Part shown: positions 21,238-30,388 of the stretch, piece by piece
Position numbering within the stretch: position 1 is the stretch's first letter
Layout: each line of letters opens with the position of its first letter
IMG/VR virus record: IMGVR_UViG_3300009418_000073
Span: 1 to 30,529 of that record
From: a virus
DNA length: 30,529 nucleotides
Reading direction: 5' to 3' (one strand)
The notes under the pieces: model-generated
Seen by the model: only the letters and a program-made list of their open reading frames with translations
Database searches by the model: none
What the model was told of the DNA's origin: nothing
Translations under genes and position numbers: made by a program

Positions 21238-21656
21238 TGGCGGTTAAAGATCTCATTGGGCCGGGCTTTGTCGGATCGGAAACGATCCAGTACATCGTTA
21301 CCCGTGGGATGTCATCGATTGACCCCCAGATGAATGTGGCAATCATCTTCCAGAGCAACGTGCTCATAGGAGATGCGTTGGAAGAAGAACACTTTTTGAA
21401 GGGTGTTGCGGTAACTGGATTTACCTTTCTCTTGTTAGATGCTGGTAATGGTACCACCATTACCAGCGGCACAGTGACAGGTAAGATCACCAAGGATGGT
21501 GGTACCCAAGGTGCAGTAGCTGGTTCCTTCGTTCACGAGGGTAATGGCCAGTGGTCGGTAAACTTGAGTGCCACTGAGATGGATGCTGATGTGATTGGAT
21601 TAACATTCCTACACAGTAGTGCCGTTCCGGTCTACAAGACGTTGAGGACTAAATGA
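21237..21656 (+). CDS. Structural-type protein with duplicated VTGFTF domain (139 aa)
   Basis: Residues 1-56 are unassigned (MAVKDLIGPGFVGSETIQYIVTRGM and onward). Residues about 57-139 are a beta-rich domain (AVTGFTFLLLDAGNGTT; KITKDGGTQGAVAGSFVHEGNGQWSVNLSATEMDADVIGLTF) that is clearly homologous to residues 8-90 of the adaptor protein at 29277: AVTGFTFALV, ITK, DGGTQASLSGTIAEEGNGQYSINLTAAEM, VIGLLF. A virion component is likely. ATG at 21237 was used; a TTG three bases earlier is possible. Confidence 0.6.
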   Translation: MAVKDLIGPGFVGSETIQYIVTRGMSSIDPQMNVAIIFQSNVLIGDALEEEHFLKGVAVTGFTFLLLDAGNGTTITSGTVTGKITKDGGTQGAVAGSFVHEGNGQWSVNLSATEMDADVIGLTFLHSSAVPVYKTLRTK

Positions 21657-22255
21657 CAGACAAACCTAAAAGGGATTCTCCACGTAAGCTGTTCGTCGAT
21701 CGCATGAGGCGAGAAGATCGTTTCAGCGAGTACCGAAAATCGTATCGTGCTTATATGGAGAAGGGTTTGCCTTTTTTGAAAGCCCAGTATCAGACGATGC
21801 TGGACATGGGGTACGAAGGACCTGAAAAGGAACGAGAGATTGTAGCCAACAAGGAGGAAGAGGCTAGAAAGATTCTCGATCAGGATGCTAGTAAGTTGCT
21901 TGCTGATTACGATATCAACGAGTCGGACTTACCAATAGAGATTGCGTTTGTCTTCCATAATTTGCACAAGGCTCGTGGTGAACGTCATGAGTGGGGTGTG
22001 AAGCCACAGGAAGCACCAACGCCGGGAGCCTGGAACATGCTCGTCTGGGCGACGGAGAATGAAGGGAAGTTCATGGAACTCGTCATCCGTGAACAACTCA
22101 AGGGCAAGGGTAAGCAGACTGACGAACAAGGTATGGGCGACACAGGTGAATCGATTTTGCAACTAGAAGAGATGCTATCGAGTGCGCTGATGCCAAATGA
22201 GTCTTTACAATCAAGTACCGAAGAACCTGAAAGACAACCTGAAGTATCGGCGTGA
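21653..22255 (+). CDS. Hypothetical helical protein just before large terminase (possible small terminase)
   Basis: The protein is 200 residues, highly charged and helical (SPRKLFVDRMRREDRFSEYRKSYRAYMEKGLPF at the start), with a Glu/Ser-rich, disordered C terminus. No helix-turn-helix is obvious. Its place directly before the large terminase is where small terminases are commonly found, but the sequence gives no direct support. It overlaps the terminase start by 59 bases. Confidence 0.5.
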   Translation: MTDKPKRDSPRKLFVDRMRREDRFSEYRKSYRAYMEKGLPFLKAQYQTMLDMGYEGPEKEREIVANKEEEARKILDQDASKLLADYDINESDLPIEIAFVFHNLHKARGERHEWGVKPQEAPTPGAWNMLVWATENEGKFMELVIREQLKGKGKQTDEQGMGDTGESILQLEEMLSSALMPNESLQSSTEEPERQPEVSA

Positions 22256-24029
22256 GCTACTGGCTTGGGCTGATACTCCTGCTCGTCGTCGCAGTCTCTG
22301 GACTGCGTGTAAGCACGATATCTTGTTTTTCATCAATGCCTTCTGCTGGCTCTATGAGCCACGTACAAGTCGGCTGCGCGGTACTACGTCTAATGTGATC
22401 CCGTTCATGACATACGGGTACCAGGATGACGCTTTTCTTGAGATGTACGAACATCTGGGTCGAGAGGACATAGGTGTCGAGAAGAGTCGTGACCTGGGTG
22501 CTACCTGGATGTTCTTAACATTGTTCTTCCATGGCTGGCTTTTTGAAGACTTCTCCAGCTTTGGAATCATGAGTCGGACAGCAGATCTTGTCGACAAGCC
22601 AGGAAAGAAGGACACGCTTTTCTGGAAATTAGATTTTCTGCTGCACGGCGAAGGCAGGAAGGGGGGCCTGCCGACGTGGATGCGCCCGAAGGATGTCTAC
22701 CGCTCCATAATGCTGATGGAGAATCGGGACAACGGTAGCACCTTCGAGGGCGCAACCACGACTGAAGATGCTTTCCGTGGTGGTCGTAAGAAGGCCATTG
22801 CCCTTGACGAGTTTGCTGCCTTTCCCAACGGTGCTGACTACGAGGCTCAGAATGCTACTCAGCATGCAACGGATTGCCGAGTCTTTGTGTCGACACCCAA
22901 AGGGGCTGCTGGAGCCTACTACGATGTGATGCACACCCCTTCGTCTATGGTAAAGATCATCATGGATTGGAAGAAACATCCGGATCGTCGGATAGGTCTT
23001 TATGATTCAGCTGAAGGTAAACTTGAAATCCTTGATAAGGATTTCAAGTTTCCTGCCGGGTATCCGTTTGTTCTGGATGGCAAGACTCGTAGTCCTTATT
23101 ACGATAACGAATGTAGTCGTCCTGGTGCTACACCCCAGAGCGTGGCCCAGGAACTCGATCGTGACTATGGTGGGTCCGATTACCAGATCTTTGGTAAGGA
23201 TCTCTACGAAGCCGGTCAGAGGAACGTGATGATCCCCTTCATGCGTGGCGTGTTTGGCTACGATTCAGATAGCCTGGATCCGATCTTCGACCGTTCGGAT
23301 GATGGACCATTGAGGCTGTGGGTCCATCTGGATAACTCTGAGCGACCTACCTCCATGTACTCTGAGTACGTCATCGGGTGCGATATCTCTGCGGGTCTTG
23401 GTGGCAGCTATACGAGTAACTCCGTGGCGACGGTGGTTAACGCCGTTTCCAAGACGCAGGTAGCAGAGTTTGCCTCTAACACAATGCGGCCCGAGGACTT
23501 TGCTGACTTCGTGATCGCACTATGTACCTTCTTCCATGATGCGTATCTCATCTGGGAATTCAATGGATCTCCGGGTGGTGCTTTTACGAAGCGGGTGCTC
23601 GATCAGCGGTATGCGAATATCTACTTTCGAGAAGTCGAACACAAGAACTTCAAGAAGAAAACAAAGAATCCTGGCTGGTGGAGTAACGAGAAGAACAAGT
23701 TGGCTGTCCTCTCCACTCTGGCCACGGCTATCAAGTCCGACGAGTTTATCATCCGAAGTACTGATCTCCTTGATGAGTGTCGGCAGTACGTCTACAAGGA
23801 CGGTCGTGTTGTTCACAGTCGGAGTGTCAGGACTATCGACGATTCCAGTAAGGGGCAGGCCCATGGGGATCGTGTCATCGCTGCTGCACTCGCTTGGCAT
23901 GCTGTCAAGGACAGACCCTCTCAGCCAAAAGAGGATCACCGCCAGGAGACTCCTGTTGGTTCGATGGCTTGGCGATTCAAAGAACGTAATGACAAGTTAG
24001 AAAAACTTAAAAGTGATGGGTGGGATTAA
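22197..24029 (+). CDS. terL: Terminase large subunit
   Basis: The protein is 610 residues. The ATPase part has a phage-variant Walker A, EKSRDLGATW (Lys96 to Trp104), Walker B IALDEFAAF (Asp204, Glu205) and coupling motif VFVSTPKG (232-236). The nuclease part, an RNase H-like fold, has VIGCDISAGLGG (Asp396), a second acid at LIWEFNGSP (Glu454) and AHGDRVIAAALAW (Asp558). The enzyme cuts concatemeric DNA and drives it into the prohead through the portal. The ATG at 22197 has no convincing ribosome site and lies inside the previous gene, so coupling is likely. The stop overlaps the portal start (TAATG). Confidence 0.9.
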   Translation: MSLYNQVPKNLKDNLKYRRELLAWADTPARRRSLWTACKHDILFFINAFCWLYEPRTSRLRGTTSNVIPFMTYGYQDDAFLEMYEHLGREDIGVEKSRDLGATWMFLTLFFHGWLFEDFSSFGIMSRTADLVDKPGKKDTLFWKLDFLLHGEGRKGGLPTWMRPKDVYRSIMLMENRDNGSTFEGATTTEDAFRGGRKKAIALDEFAAFPNGADYEAQNATQHATDCRVFVSTPKGAAGAYYDVMHTPSSMVKIIMDWKKHPDRRIGLYDSAEGKLEILDKDFKFPAGYPFVLDGKTRSPYYDNECSRPGATPQSVAQELDRDYGGSDYQIFGKDLYEAGQRNVMIPFMRGVFGYDSDSLDPIFDRSDDGPLRLWVHLDNSERPTSMYSEYVIGCDISAGLGGSYTSNSVATVVNAVSKTQVAEFASNTMRPEDFADFVIALCTFFHDAYLIWEFNGSPGGAFTKRVLDQRYANIYFREVEHKNFKKKTKNPGWWSNEKNKLAVLSTLATAIKSDEFIIRSTDLLDECRQYVYKDGRVVHSRSVRTIDDSSKGQAHGDRVIAAALAWHAVKDRPSQPKEDHRQETPVGSMAWRFKERNDKLEKLKSDGWD

Positions 24030-25801
24030 TGAATCCAGAAAATGCTAAAGAACGTGCTCGTCTCATGAAGGCGATCGAGCTGTCCACGAGAGCACTGCGA
24101 CCATTTCGCCAGAAGCGAGAGAAGTTGGTACGGGATTATGTCGGCTCTCATTACGGGAACAGTGGTACGGGTCGTGAGGTGCTCATGAACTTGATGTACC
24201 AGACCGCCGAGACTTACTCGCAGTCTCTTGCTGCTAACCGGCCGAGGATTCTGGTAACGAGTAAGCACAAAAAATATGTCTGGTTTGCGCATCACTTCCA
24301 GCTCGCTACCAATAATCTTATTAAAGAAATTCACCTTGAGGAGGTTCTGAGGCAGGCTGTTCTTGATGCCTTCTTTTGCCTCGGAGTTGTGAAGGTGTAC
24401 AACGCCGATGCCGGATTAGTCGAACTGGAAGGTGAGGACGAGTGGGTGGATCCTGGTAAACCTTTCGCTGAGAACATTAGTCTTGATGACTTTGTCTATG
24501 ACACTCAGGCAACCGACTGGCGCAAATCTAAGTTCGCTTTGAATAAGTATCGGATGAGTTTTGACAAGATGAAAGAGGACGTGGCTTTTGATCCAAAGGT
24601 GAAGGATGAGCTGCAACCTACCAGTAAGTTCAGTGACATGGATGGTGAGGATGGCAAGTCCGGGGTGCGGAACATGATGAACCCAGAAGGTGATCCGGAC
24701 GAGTACGAACCGATGATCGATCTGATGGATGTCTGGCTTCCCCAGGAAAACAAGATAGTTACGTGGCCTGTTCATAACGGAGAGAAGCCCCTTCGGGTTA
24801 TGGAGTGGCAGGGTCCAGAGCGTGGTCCGTTCCACATTCTCTCTTTTGGGGATGTTCCGGATCACATCATGGGTATCTCTCCTGCGATGAATTTGAAACC
24901 GCTTTCGGATCTCATTAATGGTTTGCTTCGCAAGCAGCGTCGTCAGGCCCAGCGACAGAAGGATATTCCGTTCTATCAGGCTGGTCATCACGATGATGCC
25001 AAGCGACTTGAGCAAGCTGCTGATGGGGAGTGGACTCGTGTCGACAACCCCGATTCTGTGAACGTGATGAAGATGGGTGGCGTCGACCAGAAGAATCAGG
25101 CCTTCGGAATGGCCATGACGGATGTCTACGATCGGATGGCTGGAAACTTACAGGCGATGGCGGGACTTGGTCCTCAAGCAGAAACTCTTGGCCAGGATCG
25201 GTTGATCCATGGTGCAGTGAGTAAGCGTGAGGCGAATATGCAGTACCGTGTTGTGAAGTTCACGAGTGATGTCTGTCGTGATCTTGGCTGGCTTTTGTGG
25301 ATCGATCAGATCAAAGAGATGCCTCTTGAGTTCGAATCTGAGGGGGGAACGGTACATCAGACATGGGATGGGGAACTTCGGGAAGGGGATTTTCTTGATT
25401 ACAACTTTGAGATTGAGCCTTTCTCGATGCAGTATAAGTCTCCTTCTGAAAGGATAAATGGCCTCACAACCTTTATTACTCAGGTCGCTTTGCCGATGCA
25501 ACAGAATTTGCAGGAGGCTGGTGGTCGTATCGATTTCCAAGAGCTTGTTGAGTTGTATTCAGACCTTATGGATCTCCCCCGTCTTCGTACCTTGATCACG
25601 TTCGAGGAACCCAAGGAAGGCCGTCCTGGTCCGTCTCCAGATATTCCACAAAAGGCTAATCATACTGTGCGGGAGACTGTCAGAAAGAATGTCCCAACTG
25701 GCGGAACTCAAACTAGTCGTAGCAATGTGATGCAGCAGATACTACAAGGTGGTCAACCGAATTCCGATCAGATGGCCCAGTTCGGGAGGGAGAAAGCGTA
25801 A
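24029..25801 (+). CDS. Portal protein
   Basis: The protein is 590 residues. It follows the large terminase, precedes the scaffold and capsid genes, and is mixed helical with long helices in the middle (residues 270-380, including KPLSDLINGLLRKQRRQAQRQKD) and a Gln/Ser-rich C-terminal tail, as in portal proteins of about this length. Twelve copies would form the DNA entry ring at one capsid vertex. No single catalytic motif exists for portals; the call rests on size, order and the overall pattern. The start lies in TAATG with the terminase stop; the next gene also begins in TAATG. Confidence 0.8.
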   Translation: MNPENAKERARLMKAIELSTRALRPFRQKREKLVRDYVGSHYGNSGTGREVLMNLMYQTAETYSQSLAANRPRILVTSKHKKYVWFAHHFQLATNNLIKEIHLEEVLRQAVLDAFFCLGVVKVYNADAGLVELEGEDEWVDPGKPFAENISLDDFVYDTQATDWRKSKFALNKYRMSFDKMKEDVAFDPKVKDELQPTSKFSDMDGEDGKSGVRNMMNPEGDPDEYEPMIDLMDVWLPQENKIVTWPVHNGEKPLRVMEWQGPERGPFHILSFGDVPDHIMGISPAMNLKPLSDLINGLLRKQRRQAQRQKDIPFYQAGHHDDAKRLEQAADGEWTRVDNPDSVNVMKMGGVDQKNQAFGMAMTDVYDRMAGNLQAMAGLGPQAETLGQDRLIHGAVSKREANMQYRVVKFTSDVCRDLGWLLWIDQIKEMPLEFESEGGTVHQTWDGELREGDFLDYNFEIEPFSMQYKSPSERINGLTTFITQVALPMQQNLQEAGGRIDFQELVELYSDLMDLPRLRTLITFEEPKEGRPGPSPDIPQKANHTVRETVRKNVPTGGTQTSRSNVMQQILQGGQPNSDQMAQFGREKA

Positions 25802-26139
25802 TGGCACTTAAAGAATACTTATACAAGGATCCTGATGGAAAACTTCGGTGGCATGATGATCCACAAGGGAGCCCGCAGCAGCGGAAAGCTGCTGGCGGGC
25901 GATACTTCGGAGCCAATGGTTGGTCCACTGGTCTGACTAGTGACGCTGCCGGGATCCCCCCACAACAGGTGAAAGAGTTTAACCAGGACGCAAAAAGTGC
26001 TGGCTTTACTGGAGTTAGCTTTGATAACGACGGAACAGCTCGTTTTACAAGTAGAAAGCAGCGTGCTGGCTACTTGAAGTATCGTGGTCTGTGCGACAGA
26101 AGTGCTGGTTACGGCGACTCTGCGCCACAAAATTACTAG
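25801..26139 (+). CDS. Small phage protein between portal and scaffold (112 aa)
   Basis: The protein is 112 residues, rich in Gly, Ser, Gln and aromatic residues (GGRYFGANGWSTGL; RAGYLKYRGLCDRSAGYGDS). I associate proteins with a 'TSR..R..YLKYRG..DR..GYGD' end with the gene directly after the portal in other phages; their function is not known. It is coupled to the portal by TAATG. Confidence 0.65.
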   Translation: MALKEYLYKDPDGKLRWHDDPQGSPQQRKAAGGRYFGANGWSTGLTSDAAGIPPQQVKEFNQDAKSAGFTGVSFDNDGTARFTSRKQRAGYLKYRGLCDRSAGYGDSAPQNY

Positions 26140-26148
26140 GGGGAAAAG

Positions 26149-27135
26149 ATGTCGACTGATATAACTGAAAGCCCAGAAGAATCTGTTGAATTGACAGAAA
26201 AAGATCTGGACGTTATTGATGAAGTGAACCGGGAAAACGAACCCGAAGAAACAAGTGTAGATGCCGATGGAACTTCCGGTGTCTCAACAGAGGTTGACGA
26301 ACCTCCAATTACTGAGGATACGTCGTCTGATGATTCTCCAGACGACGGTGAAGTCCTCAGAGAATGGGCTAATTATTACGGGTTAAACCCTGATGATTAC
26401 GCTGATGAAGGCTCTTTGCGCCGACATGTTCAATCTACTGCTCAATACTACCAACAGGTAGAGCAGCAGAGGCAGCAACAGGCTCAATGGCAGCAGCAAC
26501 AGCAAGTCCAACAGGCTCCTTTAGATATGGAGGGAGCTGCATCCGCTGCTAGGGAATTTGCAGTAGGTCTTGATGAGGATTACGACGAAGGTCTTCGTGA
26601 TGCCATTAATGGCTTGGCTGGCGAAATGCAAACGCATTACGACGGTCAGTTGGAAATCCTGGCCCAGGCATTCCTGGACCAACAGCAGTACATTGGTGGA
26701 TTGCAACAACAAGAGCAATCCGTGCAATATCGTCAGGAGCTTGACAGTTTTGATAATGCTGTCGGGGAACTGGGGAACAGTGGACTGTTTGGTGAGAGTG
26801 GATACGAGAGCTTAGCTCAGGGAAGTGCAGAGTCTCAGAATCGTGAGCATCTGTATGACCAAGTGCTGGTTCTTGCCAGTGGGTATCAGGCTCATGGGAA
26901 GGAAATCCCATCGATGGACGATCTCGTTGGACAGGCATATCGAACTGTTTTTTCAAAAGAAGTAGATAACCAAAGCCGGAAGTCGTTCAACAGTCGAGTT
27001 CGCAAGCAGGCCAAGAGGCGTTTAGGTTCTGGGTCGAGTGCGAAAAAGACTAGTGTTCCGACTGATGATCCTGTTGACAACCCTGTCCTGAAGGATGCCT
27101 TCGATGGCTACCTGAAAGACAACGGTGATCTGTAG
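26149..27135 (+). CDS. Scaffolding-type protein
   Basis: The protein is 328 residues, very acidic at the start (residues 1-70) and rich in Gln in the centre (QQVEQQRQQQAQWQQQQQVQQ near 103-122), with helical, coiled-coil-prone stretches, a basic region near residues 285-300 (VRKQAKRRLGSGSS) and an acidic end. This composition and its place directly before the major capsid gene are typical of internal capsid scaffolds, where a basic C-terminal part binds the capsid shell. Residue-level homology is not claimed. GGGGGAAAAG precedes the ATG. Confidence 0.65.
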   Translation: MSTDITESPEESVELTEKDLDVIDEVNRENEPEETSVDADGTSGVSTEVDEPPITEDTSSDDSPDDGEVLREWANYYGLNPDDYADEGSLRRHVQSTAQYYQQVEQQRQQQAQWQQQQQVQQAPLDMEGAASAAREFAVGLDEDYDEGLRDAINGLAGEMQTHYDGQLEILAQAFLDQQQYIGGLQQQEQSVQYRQELDSFDNAVGELGNSGLFGESGYESLAQGSAESQNREHLYDQVLVLASGYQAHGKEIPSMDDLVGQAYRTVFSKEVDNQSRKSFNSRVRKQAKRRLGSGSSAKKTSVPTDDPVDNPVLKDAFDGYLKDNGDL

Positions 27136-27163
27136 GGTTCGGCTGTAACATAGGAGTCAGGTT

Positions 27164-28216
27164 ATGCCGTTGCTTCCTGATCAATTAGACGATTTTGTAA
27201 ACCTAACGCTTGATAACTTCAAGAAGCGTCGATGGGTTGATATCTCTTTGGATAATCAACATCACATCTTTGCTTCGAAGATGTTCAAGTCCAAGGGTAA
27301 GGATCCCGAGAAGGGCGGCGTGCAGCTGAATTGGAAAGTCCAGGTAGTTAATACTGGGACTGCCAAGCACAGTGAACTGTACGCTGTGGACGCCACTGGA
27401 GTGAAGGACCTCACTCAGCAGGCTAAACAACAGTGGTCAAAGCAGACTGTCAACTTCAGTTATGATCTTGATGAAGACAGTATGCAAAGTGATCGTGAGA
27501 CCATCATCAGAGAAATCGAAGTACGAGAACACTCTATGTACAACGATTTCTTCGAATTGATGGAAGAGGCCATGTGGTCTGCTCCGAGTAGCAGTACCGT
27601 GTCGCCTCGACCTCCTAGCGGTGTGCCGTTTTGGATTCAAAAATCCACAACGACTCCCGGTGGTGGGTTCACGGGTGGAAACCCCAGTGGTTTCACCAGC
27701 GGTGCTGGTGGTCTCTCCAGTTCGACTTATTCGAACTGGAAGAACTGGGCATTTAACTACACCAGTGTGTCGAGAGACGACTGCCTCGCCAAGTGGCGCA
27801 AGGCTGTTGCTTTCACCAACTTCCAGGCACCTCGAAACTATGCGGAATTAGCGCGTGGTGGAGACAGTGATTGGGGCTTTTACACCAACTACGATGTGGT
27901 GGAAAAACTCGAAAAGCTGCTGGAAGGTCGTAACGACAACCTGGGTGTAGATCTCTCCAAGTACGCTGGTAGCGCAGTATTCAAAGGTAACCCGGTCGTT
28001 TGGGTACCTTACCTGCAAACCAACGACACCAGTGATCCGATCTACGGTATCAACTGGCGGACGTTCAAGTACTTCTTCCGCAAGGGGAAGCACATGATTC
28101 GTCATGCTGCCCAAAAAGCAGCGCGTCAACATACCGTGAGAGAAGTTCACATGGACAATTGGGGAAATTACGTAATGTATAACCGACGGCGTAACTTTAT
28201 TGGTTATGTCGCTTAA
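27164..28216 (+). CDS. Major capsid protein (HK97-fold likely)
   Basis: The protein is 350 residues. Its size, position after the scaffold-like gene, and content (beta and helix, a long mid-part helix, a Gly/Ser/Thr-rich loop around residues 155-190, aromatic-rich C terminus WRTFKYFFRKGKHMIRHAAQ and NWGNYVMYNRRRNFIGYV) fit an HK97-type shell protein. No cleaved N-terminal domain is evident, so assembly may rely on the separate scaffold. A good AGGAG site precedes the ATG. It is probably the most abundant product here. Fold not confirmed at structure level. Confidence 0.75.
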   Translation: MPLLPDQLDDFVNLTLDNFKKRRWVDISLDNQHHIFASKMFKSKGKDPEKGGVQLNWKVQVVNTGTAKHSELYAVDATGVKDLTQQAKQQWSKQTVNFSYDLDEDSMQSDRETIIREIEVREHSMYNDFFELMEEAMWSAPSSSTVSPRPPSGVPFWIQKSTTTPGGGFTGGNPSGFTSGAGGLSSSTYSNWKNWAFNYTSVSRDDCLAKWRKAVAFTNFQAPRNYAELARGGDSDWGFYTNYDVVEKLEKLLEGRNDNLGVDLSKYAGSAVFKGNPVVWVPYLQTNDTSDPIYGINWRTFKYFFRKGKHMIRHAAQKAARQHTVREVHMDNWGNYVMYNRRRNFIGYVA

Positions 28217-28237
28217 TTTTAGATAGGAGATTCTGTA

Positions 28238-29008
28238 ATGGCAGATTTATATACAAGACCGCAAGCCAAGTCCGGCTCGATCGGTCGTGGATTGAGTCCG
28301 AACTTATGGCACCAAGCCCCGTTGACCCAAGTGTTAACTGGTGGCCTGGGAGAAGGTTTTGGATTTATTGATGATTTCATGGCATTTGACGATGCCAGTT
28401 ATCGCTGGGTATTGACTCAGGCTACCGCCGGTACTGCTGCGAACGATACGGCTGCCAAGGGTGGCGTGTTGTTGTTGGATTCCAACAGCACCACGGACAA
28501 CCAGGGTATCCAGATCCAGATGGGCGGTGCCGTGGGTGCTTCGAGTTTTATTGCCACTGCTAGTTCAAAGATTTACTTTGAAGCCAGGGTAAAGATCGCT
28601 GACATTGGAACCAGCGGAAGTGATACCGGCAACTTGGTTGTTGGTCTCGCTGAGGTCGATACCACGGTGCTTAACTCGGGTGCTAACTCAACAGCAAATC
28701 ATATTGTTTTTGAGCATGTTGACGACGATGGTGCTGTGGACTTCCATAGTGAGAAGGCTGGTAGTCGAGATTCGTCTACCGGGCTTCACACCCTGACTGA
28801 TGATGAATATTTCAAGATCGGTTTCCTCGTGAATGGTACAAGCAAGATCACGCCGTTTGTAAACGGTGTTGCGAAGACTGCTCACACTACACAGATTCCG
28901 ATCGTGGCAATGACACCAACCTTGGTGTGCCATTCAGCAGGTACGACCGATCCAATCCTCCATGTGGACTGGGTTGCTTGTATTCAGGCTGAACAAATTG
29001 CCAACTAG
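28238..29008 (+). CDS. Capsid decoration-like beta protein (256 aa)
   Basis: The protein is 256 residues and mostly beta with Asn/Thr/Ser/Gly-rich turns (GIQIQMGG; KIYFEARVKIADIGTSGSDTGNLVVGLAEV; ITPFVNGVAKT). The pattern of paired strands with 'YFEARVKI' and 'FKIGFLVNG' recalls concanavalin-like jelly-roll phage proteins. It directly follows the major capsid gene and ends in a terminator, which fits a decoration or head-fibre protein. AGGAGATTCTGTA precedes the ATG. Fold is inferred. Confidence 0.6.
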   Translation: MADLYTRPQAKSGSIGRGLSPNLWHQAPLTQVLTGGLGEGFGFIDDFMAFDDASYRWVLTQATAGTAANDTAAKGGVLLLDSNSTTDNQGIQIQMGGAVGASSFIATASSKIYFEARVKIADIGTSGSDTGNLVVGLAEVDTTVLNSGANSTANHIVFEHVDDDGAVDFHSEKAGSRDSSTGLHTLTDDEYFKIGFLVNGTSKITPFVNGVAKTAHTTQIPIVAMTPTLVCHSAGTTDPILHVDWVACIQAEQIAN

Positions 29009-29024
29009 TTTACCTGTGTCGCTT

Positions 29025-29068
29025 GCCATGGTGCCGAGTATCCTTTCTCGGCACCATGGCTCCTTTTA
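29025..29068 (+). terminator. Terminator between capsid and connector genes
   Basis: A perfect 14-bp stem (GCCATGGTGCCGAG at 29025-29038 with CTCGGCACCATGGC at 29047-29060, 8-base loop) is followed by TCCTTTTAAGG. It would reduce transcription past the highly expressed capsid genes. Confidence 0.8.
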
Positions 29069-29082
29069 AGGAGGGGAATCAA

Positions 29083-29280
29083 ATGGACGAATTATTAGAA
29101 ATTTTTGGTGGGGAAGTGCCGGAACATATCATTGATCTTCATGATAAGGTGCTGAACTTGTTTCACAAGAAGACTAACGGGCCTCTGAGCCTGGAGGTTG
29201 CGTGCCTGATAGCCGTGCTTGCGGATGAGTTCTTATCGCCAACAAAGCCAACCAAGAAGACTGAGAAAGTGACTGCATGA
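29083..29280 (+). CDS. Small acidic hypothetical protein (65 aa)
   Basis: The protein begins MDELLEIFGGEVPEHIIDLH. It is helical and acidic, with a Leu/Val/Ala-rich second helix and a Lys/Thr-rich end. AAGGAGGGGAATCAA gives a strong ribosome site, so the ATG at 29083 was chosen over an upstream ATG inside the terminator stem. The stop overlaps the next start as ATGA. Confidence 0.6.
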   Translation: MDELLEIFGGEVPEHIIDLHDKVLNLFHKKTNGPLSLEVACLIAVLADEFLSPTKPTKKTEKVTA

Positions 29281-30380
29281 GCTTTGTTCAAAATCAAGCG
29301 GTAACCGGTTTTACGTTCGCCTTGGTGAACAAGGATACTGGTGCTGCTTTGACCGGGGTTGCCGGTGCTATTACCAAGTTCGAAACGATTGATGGTGGCA
29401 CCCAAGCGTCTTTGAGTGGGACCATTGCCGAGGAAGGCAATGGTCAATATTCCATTAATCTCACTGCTGCCGAGATGAACGGTTCGGTGATTGGTTTGCT
29501 GTTTGCTCATGCGAACAGTATCCCGGTACAGTTTACGATCAAGACTACTGGTGGTTCTACTGCCAGTACCACCGAGTCCTCCCTGTCTCAGACGTTAACA
29601 ACGCTGAGACAGGAGATCGGTTGGTACTGGTTGGGAGAGAGGACTGCTGCTAACTGGTCGGCTGACGAGATTACCCAGTTGGATGACATCATCCATGCTG
29701 GGCTACGTCAGTTCTACCATCCACCTCCAATCGGAGGTGGGGCATTGGCACACAAGTGGTCGTTTCTGGAGCCAACTACTACGCTTACAACGGTGGCTGC
29801 TACGTCTGACTACACACTTCCTGCCAGTTTTGGGGGGATGACTGGGCCGTTGACATATGCTGCTGCTGACAATCGGTGGTATCCAATTGAGATAACTAGC
29901 GAGCATCGTATCCGAATGCTTCGTCAGCGAGACTTTAATGTGATCAACACGTTCCCGTTGTCTGCTGCCGTAAGGGCCAGGACAAGTGATGGAAGCGATG
30001 GCCAACGGTTTGAAATCCTGCTTTGGCCGACACCCGACAAGGCTTATACATTGTCTTATCGGTATCATGCACTTCAGATCAAGCTCTCGGCTTCCAATCC
30101 TTATCCGTTGGGTGGGGAACCTCATGCGGAGACGATACTTGAAAGCTGCTTGGCGATTGCTGAACAAAGGCTTGAGAATAAGTCTGGTGTTCACAGCCAG
30201 AAGTTCCACGAGCGGTTAGCTGCTTCGGTATCGCACGATCGTCAGCAATTTACGCCAGATCGAATGGGTTACAACTCCGATAAGTCGGACGGCTCTGCAC
30301 CGGCAGAGGGTGAGTTTCGTCGATTCTTTGGAACCGATGTGGACTACGAAGGCACTGTTTTTTACGATACGAATCCATAA
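29277..30380 (+). CDS. Fusion of a VTGFTF beta domain and a head-tail adaptor-like domain
   Basis: The protein is 367 residues. Residues about 6-92 are the VTGFTF beta domain (AVTGFTFALVNKDTGAA; EEGNGQYSINLTAAEM; VIGLLFAHANSIPV) shared with the gene at 21237. A Thr/Ser linker leads to residues about 110-330, where the sequence TLTTLRQEIGWYWLGER, a helix at 130-150 (DEITQLDDIIHAGLRQFYHPP), a beta part (IEITSEHRIRMLRQRD; RFEILLWPTPDKAYTLSYRYHAL) and a helical end (AETILESCLAIAEQRLENKSG) fit the head-tail connector/adaptor proteins placed just after capsid genes in many phages. Adaptor role is inferred from this pattern and position. The extra N-terminal domain is unusual. Confidence 0.65.
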   Translation: MSFVQNQAVTGFTFALVNKDTGAALTGVAGAITKFETIDGGTQASLSGTIAEEGNGQYSINLTAAEMNGSVIGLLFAHANSIPVQFTIKTTGGSTASTTESSLSQTLTTLRQEIGWYWLGERTAANWSADEITQLDDIIHAGLRQFYHPPPIGGGALAHKWSFLEPTTTLTTVAATSDYTLPASFGGMTGPLTYAAADNRWYPIEITSEHRIRMLRQRDFNVINTFPLSAAVRARTSDGSDGQRFEILLWPTPDKAYTLSYRYHALQIKLSASNPYPLGGEPHAETILESCLAIAEQRLENKSGVHSQKFHERLAASVSHDRQQFTPDRMGYNSDKSDGSAPAEGEFRRFFGTDVDYEGTVFYDTNP

Positions 30381-30388
30381 GGTGAATT

